A stretch of DNA of 8,968 nucleotides from Anaerolineae bacterium (GTDB lineage Bacteria; Chloroflexota; Anaerolineae; J102). The stretch's first letter is position 1; the number at the start of each line of letters is the position of its first letter. The DNA lies in assembly GCA_015493675.1 (NCBI GenBank), contig WGCR01000091.1, positions 1-8,968 on the forward strand, written 5' to 3'. The position numbers and the translations under genes were made by a program. Shown here piece by piece: positions 6,592 through 8,968 of the stretch. The notes under the pieces were generated by a model, which saw only the letters and a program-made list of their open reading frames with translations, was not told where the DNA came from and searched no databases.

Positions 6592-6600
6592 CCATGTCTC

Positions 6601-7995
6601 ATGCAATTCAACGCCATTATCGAACCCTTCCGCGTGAAAACGGTGGAGCCCATTCGCCACACCACCCGCGAGCAGCGACTGGCGGCTATTCGCCGGGCGG
6701 GATACAATCCTTTTTTGCTCAAGGCGGAAGATGTGCTCATTGATTTGCTGACTGATTCGGGCACAGGCGCCATGTCCTCCCGGCAGTGGGCCGGGATGAT
6801 GCTGGGGGATGAGTCGTACGCCGGAGCCCGATCTTTTTATAAATTCGAGGCGGCGGTCAAGAAAATTACCGGGTTCAAGCATGTGATGCCCACGCATCAG
6901 GGCCGGGCGGCAGAGCGAATCCTGTTCGGCTCTGCGCTGAAGCCGGGTGACATCGTGCCCAACAACACCCATTTCGACACCACCCGCGCCAATGTCGAAT
7001 ATCGCGGCGCTATCGGCCTGGATATTCCTATTCCCGAGGCGCATCAACCCAGGGTATATCATCCATTCAAAGGCAATGTGGATTTGGAGAAGCTGGAGCG
7101 GGCGTTGGCGGAAAATCCGGGCAAAATCCCCATGGTGATGGTGACGGTCACCAACAATTCGGGCGGCGGCCAGCCGGTGAGCATGGCCAACATCCGGGCC
7201 GTCAGCGAGATCGCGCACAGTCACGGCGCGCCATTTTTCATCGACGCCTGCCGATTTGCCGAAAATTCCTGGTTTATCAAAATGCGCGAGGAGGGGTATG
7301 CAGATAAGTCGCCCATGGAGATCGCCCAGGAGATGTTCAGCTACGCTGACGGGGCTACCATGAGCGCCAAAAAAGACGGTTTGGCCAATATCGGTGGATT
7401 TTTGGCCATGAATGATGACGAATTGGCCATGAAATGCAAGAATATGGAGATCTTGGGTGAGGGCTTTCCCACTTATGGCGGTCTGGCCGGCTATGATCTG
7501 GAAGCGATTGCAGTGGGCCTGGAGGAGGCGTTAGACCCTGACTATTTGCGCTACCGCATCCGATCCATCGAATATCTGGGCGAACGCATGAAGGAGGATG
7601 GCATTCCTTTCATCGAACCCACCGGCGGGCATGCAGTTTACATCGACGCCCGCGCCATGCTGCCCCATATTCCCTGGAATGAATATCCTGGCTGGGCGTT
7701 GTCGCTGGCGTTGTACATCGAGGGCGGCATCCGCTCGGCGGAGATCGGCACCGTCATGTTCGGGCGGCAGCCGGATGGCAGCGAGAAGCCCGCCGACATG
7801 GATCTGGTGCGGATGGCCTTTCCGCGGCGCATGTACACCCAGAGCCACGTGGATTATCTGGCCGAGGTGTTGGGCTACATCAGGGAGATAAGCCCCCGCA
7901 TCCGCGGCGTGCGCATGGTGGAGGAGCCGCCGGTGCTGCGTCATTTCACAGCCCGATTCGAACCTGCTCATGGTGAGATCCTGGCAGAGGCGTGA
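6601..7995 (+). CDS. Tryptophanase / tyrosine phenol-lyase family PLP enzyme, predicted tryptophanase
   Basis: The 464-aa protein belongs to the PLP beta-eliminating lyases, which split tryptophan to indole (or tyrosine to phenol), pyruvate and ammonia in the cytosol. Family motifs: LIDLLTDSGTGAMS (46-59), MMLGDESYAG (66-75), THQGR (98-102), the Asp/Arg pair in IDACRFAEN (D215, R218), MSAKKDG with the PLP lysine K258 (second Lys), EGFPTYGGLAG (287-297) and PRRMYTQSH (408-416). Overall wording is closer to tyrosine phenol-lyase (RQWAGMMLGDE, QPVSMANIRAV, FSYADGATMS). However, the positions known to separate the two activities look like tryptophanase: D126 in HFDTT (TPL has Thr124), I382 in SAEIG (TPL has Arg381) and H448 in LRHFT (TPL has Phe448). 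Tryptophan or a related indolic substrate is therefore more likely than tyrosine. The length is close to that of bacterial TPL (456 aa). It is monocistronic, with no permease beside it, and is followed by a strong hairpin. Confidence 0.9.
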   Translation: MQFNAIIEPFRVKTVEPIRHTTREQRLAAIRRAGYNPFLLKAEDVLIDLLTDSGTGAMSSRQWAGMMLGDESYAGARSFYKFEAAVKKITGFKHVMPTHQGRAAERILFGSALKPGDIVPNNTHFDTTRANVEYRGAIGLDIPIPEAHQPRVYHPFKGNVDLEKLERALAENPGKIPMVMVTVTNNSGGGQPVSMANIRAVSEIAHSHGAPFFIDACRFAENSWFIKMREEGYADKSPMEIAQEMFSYADGATMSAKKDGLANIGGFLAMNDDELAMKCKNMEILGEGFPTYGGLAGYDLEAIAVGLEEALDPDYLRYRIRSIEYLGERMKEDGIPFIEPTGGHAVYIDARAMLPHIPWNEYPGWALSLALYIEGGIRSAEIGTVMFGRQPDGSEKPADMDLVRMAFPRRMYTQSHVDYLAEVLGYIREISPRIRGVRMVEEPPVLRHFTARFEPAHGEILAEA

Positions 7996-8002
7996 ATCTA
8001 CG

Positions 8003-8036
8003 CTTCGGGAGGCGGGCGTCCGCCTGCCTTCCGGAG
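8003..8036 (+). terminator. Strong G+C-rich hairpin after the tryptophanase-like gene
   Basis: cttcgggaggcggg pairs with cctgccttccggag over 14 bp, including three G-U pairs, around the 6-nt loop cgtccg, starting 7 bp after the stop codon. No U-tract follows, so it is not a standard intrinsic terminator but may end or stabilise the transcript. Its outer part resembles the acctccgggaggt core at 1188-1200, so it may belong to the same repeat family. Confidence 0.55.
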
Positions 8037-8062
8037 GTCTGGTAAAATGCCCGTTTTGGCGG

Positions 8063-8068
8063 TACAAT
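8063..8068 (+). promoter_or_regulatory. Candidate -10 element (TACAAT) for a leaderless transcript
   Basis: TACAAT ends 6 nt before the ATG at 8075, so initiation at the usual distance would fall on or next to the start codon. No ribosome binding site or good -35 is visible. A second -10-like sequence (TAAAAT) is at 8043-8048. Confidence 0.35.
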
Positions 8069-8074
8069 GGGGGT

Positions 8075-8284
8075 ATGAAACAGCGCCCCAAAGGCCCGCA
8101 ATGGCTGGACATCGATCTGCATCCTTATGCCGGACGTTACATTGCGCTGGTGGAGGGACGCGTGGCCGCGGTGGCGGATACGGCAGAAGGCGCATTCGCC
8201 CGGGCCCGACGCACCCGTCCCCGCCGTATGCCCGTCATCCTCAAAATCGCAGCCGATTCACCCCCCCCATCCTCAGATGACTAG
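8075..8284 (+). CDS. Small protein of unknown function, DUF5678-like pattern
   Basis: This 69-aa product begins MKQRPKGPQWLDIDLHPYAG, then RYIALVEGRVAAVADTAEGA, and later RPRRMPVILKIAADS. The pattern (W..iDL..Y.G.yiAl..grV.a...t...A...A....p.r.PvI.kI) recalls small DUF5678-type proteins. That resemblance is from memory and is only tentative; the function is unknown. The ATG at 8075 is chosen because upstream in-frame codons run back into the hairpin and the lyase gene. The C-terminus is a Pro/Ser/Asp tail encoded across a run of eight C (8261-8268), and the last 8 nt overlap the start of vsr. It lies between a hairpin and a DNA-modification module and is probably the promoter-proximal gene of that string. 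Confidence 0.65.
   Translation: MKQRPKGPQWLDIDLHPYAGRYIALVEGRVAAVADTAEGAFARARRTRPRRMPVILKIAADSPPPSSDD
8261..8268. repeat. Homopolymer tract of eight C
   Basis: An uninterrupted C8 run lies near the 3' end of the 69-aa gene and 8 bp before the vsr start. Loss of one C would put the small gene in the vsr frame, which is open here without a stop codon. Confidence 0.8.
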
Positions 8285-8708
8285 CCGCACTGATCCTTTG
8301 ACGCCCGAGCAGCGGCGCTACACAATGCGCCAGGTTCACAGTGAAGATACGAAACCTGAAATGCGCGTGCGTCGTTTGGCCCATCATCTGGGATACCGTT
8401 ATCGTTTACATCGTAAAGACCTGCCTGGCAAGCCAGATCTTGTTTTTCCTGGCCGAAAGAAAATTATCTTCGTTCATGGTTGTTTTTGGCACGGACATGA
8501 TTGTCCTGCTGGCAGAAAAATCCCTAAGACAAATCAAGCATACTGGACAAAAAAACTGAACCGCAATAAAGAAAGGGATAAGCTCAACCTGGAAAAGCTG
8601 AAAGCTTTGGGTTGGGATGTTCTTGTTATTTGGGAGTGCGAAACCAGGGATGAAACTGCTCTGGCTAAACGCATCACCCATTTTTTAGACGACGTCGAAT
8701 TGAAATGA
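8277..8708 (+). CDS. vsr: Very short patch repair (Vsr) mismatch endonuclease
   Basis: Vsr nicks 5' of the T in T:G mismatches that arise when 5-methylcytosine deaminates at a methyltransferase's recognition site, starting short-patch repair. The 143-aa length is typical. The sequence shows E28 in DTKPEMRVRRLAHHLGYRYR, D54 in LPGKPDLVFP, H67 and H72 in VHGCFWHGHDC, and zinc ligands C69, H74, C76 and C121 (IWECET). These correspond to E25, D51, H64, H69 and the zinc site of E. coli Vsr. The ATG at 8277 overlaps the preceding gene by 8 nt. The stop codon overlaps the methyltransferase start (ATGA, 8705-8708), so repair and methylation genes are translationally coupled, in the opposite order to E. 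coli dcm-vsr. From about 8400 the gene is clearly more AT-rich, with many AAA/GAA/TTT codons, than the genes to its left, suggesting horizontal acquisition. Confidence 0.95.
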   Translation: MTSRTDPLTPEQRRYTMRQVHSEDTKPEMRVRRLAHHLGYRYRLHRKDLPGKPDLVFPGRKKIIFVHGCFWHGHDCPAGRKIPKTNQAYWTKKLNRNKERDKLNLEKLKALGWDVLVIWECETRDETALAKRITHFLDDVELK

Positions 8709-8968
8709 GCAGTGAGATGAACCGATTAGGATTTTATGATTTCTTTGCAGGCGGCGGCATGGCCAATATCGGTCTGGGCGCGGCTTGGCAGTGTCTCATG
8801 GCCAACGATTTCGATGCAAAGAAGGCCAAAGCATATCGTCGAAATTTCCCTCCGGGCAATGAACTCATCGAGCGCAACGTTTTTGATCTAACCATCGACG
8901 ATCTTCCTGCCGGGGCGGTTTTGGCTTGGGCGTCATTTCCCTGTCAGGATTTATCGTTAGCGGGAAAA
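8705..8968 (+). CDS. C5-cytosine DNA methyltransferase, N-terminal part (cut by window end)
   Basis: Eighty-eight codons are visible and the gene continues past the window. Motif I (SAM binding) is FYDFFAGGGMANIGLG (10-25), followed by ANDFD (33-37, motif II region) and NVFDL (58-62, motif III region). Motif IV is ASFPCQDLSLAGK (76-88), with the catalytic cysteine C80. The enzyme would transfer a methyl group from SAM to C5 of cytosine in a specific DNA sequence; the target-recognition region is outside the window. The FAGGGMA version of motif I, rather than the usual FAGIGG, marks a recognisable subfamily. The start overlaps the vsr stop by 4 nt; the ATG at 8717 is an alternative start. A restriction endonuclease gene may lie downstream. 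Confidence 0.93.
   Translation, partial: MSSEMNRLGFYDFFAGGGMANIGLGAAWQCLMANDFDAKKAKAYRRNFPPGNELIERNVFDLTIDDLPAGAVLAWASFPCQDLSLAGK

Larger units (their letters stand above)
6313..6600. other. Divergent intergenic region between ThiS-like gene and tryptophanase-like gene
   Basis: This 288-bp gap separates a leftward and a rightward gene and must hold the start signals of both. On the plus strand I see a promoter, two palindromes and a ribosome binding site, listed separately. I see no convincing promoter for the leftward gene, no tRNA, and no TnaC-like leader peptide with a critical tryptophan before the lyase gene. Confidence 0.6.

Noticed and set aside
6459..6743. Small plus-strand open frame upstream of and overlapping the lyase, considered as a tnaC-like leader peptide
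   Set aside because: It has no tryptophan in a leader-like context, begins at the proposed -35 and runs deep into the lyase gene, unlike TnaC.
6580..7224. Minus-strand open frame of 214 codons opposite the lyase gene
   Set aside because: It is His/Arg-rich antisense sequence over strongly conserved PLP-enzyme motifs and spans the lyase ribosome binding site.
6601..7995. Calling the PLP lyase tyrosine phenol-lyase from overall similarity
   Set aside because: The substrate-discriminating positions D126, I382 and H448 match tryptophanase, not tyrosine phenol-lyase.

Overview
The window looks like bacterial chromosome, most likely from a Chloroflexota lineage (Anaerolineae or Caldilineae type). 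I infer this from the high-GC, GCC/GGC-rich coding style, tight gene runs with few Shine-Dalgarno sequences, the kinds of proteins present, and intergenic repeats of the 'gcggatgacg(c)tgaaaa' and 'acctccgggaggt' type. No rRNA, tRNA, CRISPR array, insertion sequence or replication origin was found.

Layout. (a) 2-1039: the 3' part of a cell-wall protein gene, probably a class A penicillin-binding protein with an extracellular Ig/FnIII-like C-terminal extension. (b) 1040-1428: a non-coding repeat mosaic with a perfect 19-bp inverted repeat. (c) 1429-6112: a co-directional run of six genes with gaps of 8 bp or less or with overlaps: surE nucleotidase; a membrane protein combining a PH-like region with a DUF1648-like region; a DUF92/VTE6-like membrane protein; an ALG5-like family 2 glycosyltransferase; a TPR protein; and a purine-type phosphoribosyltransferase. 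This is probably one transcription unit, mixing nucleotide salvage (SurE, PRT) with membrane, isoprenoid or glycolipid functions. (d) 6100-6312, minus strand: a ThiS/MoaD-like sulfur carrier overlapping the PRT gene tail to tail. (e) 6313-6600: a regulatory gap with a plausible sigma70-type promoter and two palindromes. (f) 6601-7995: a tryptophanase/tyrosine phenol-lyase family enzyme whose specificity positions are tryptophanase-like. (g) 8003-8036: a strong hairpin. (h) 8075-8968: three overlapping genes, namely a 69-aa protein, a Vsr mismatch endonuclease and a C5 cytosine methyltransferase cut by the window edge. The vsr gene is visibly more AT-rich than its neighbours, which suggests a transferred DNA-modification module.

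No clearly new multi-gene system is proven here. The best leads are the ThiS-like protein that runs four residues past its Gly-Gly, the mixed TPL/tryptophanase enzyme with its palindrome-flanked promoter, and the overlapping small-ORF/vsr/methyltransferase string, where an 8-C tract sits at the point where a one-base deletion would fuse the first two genes.
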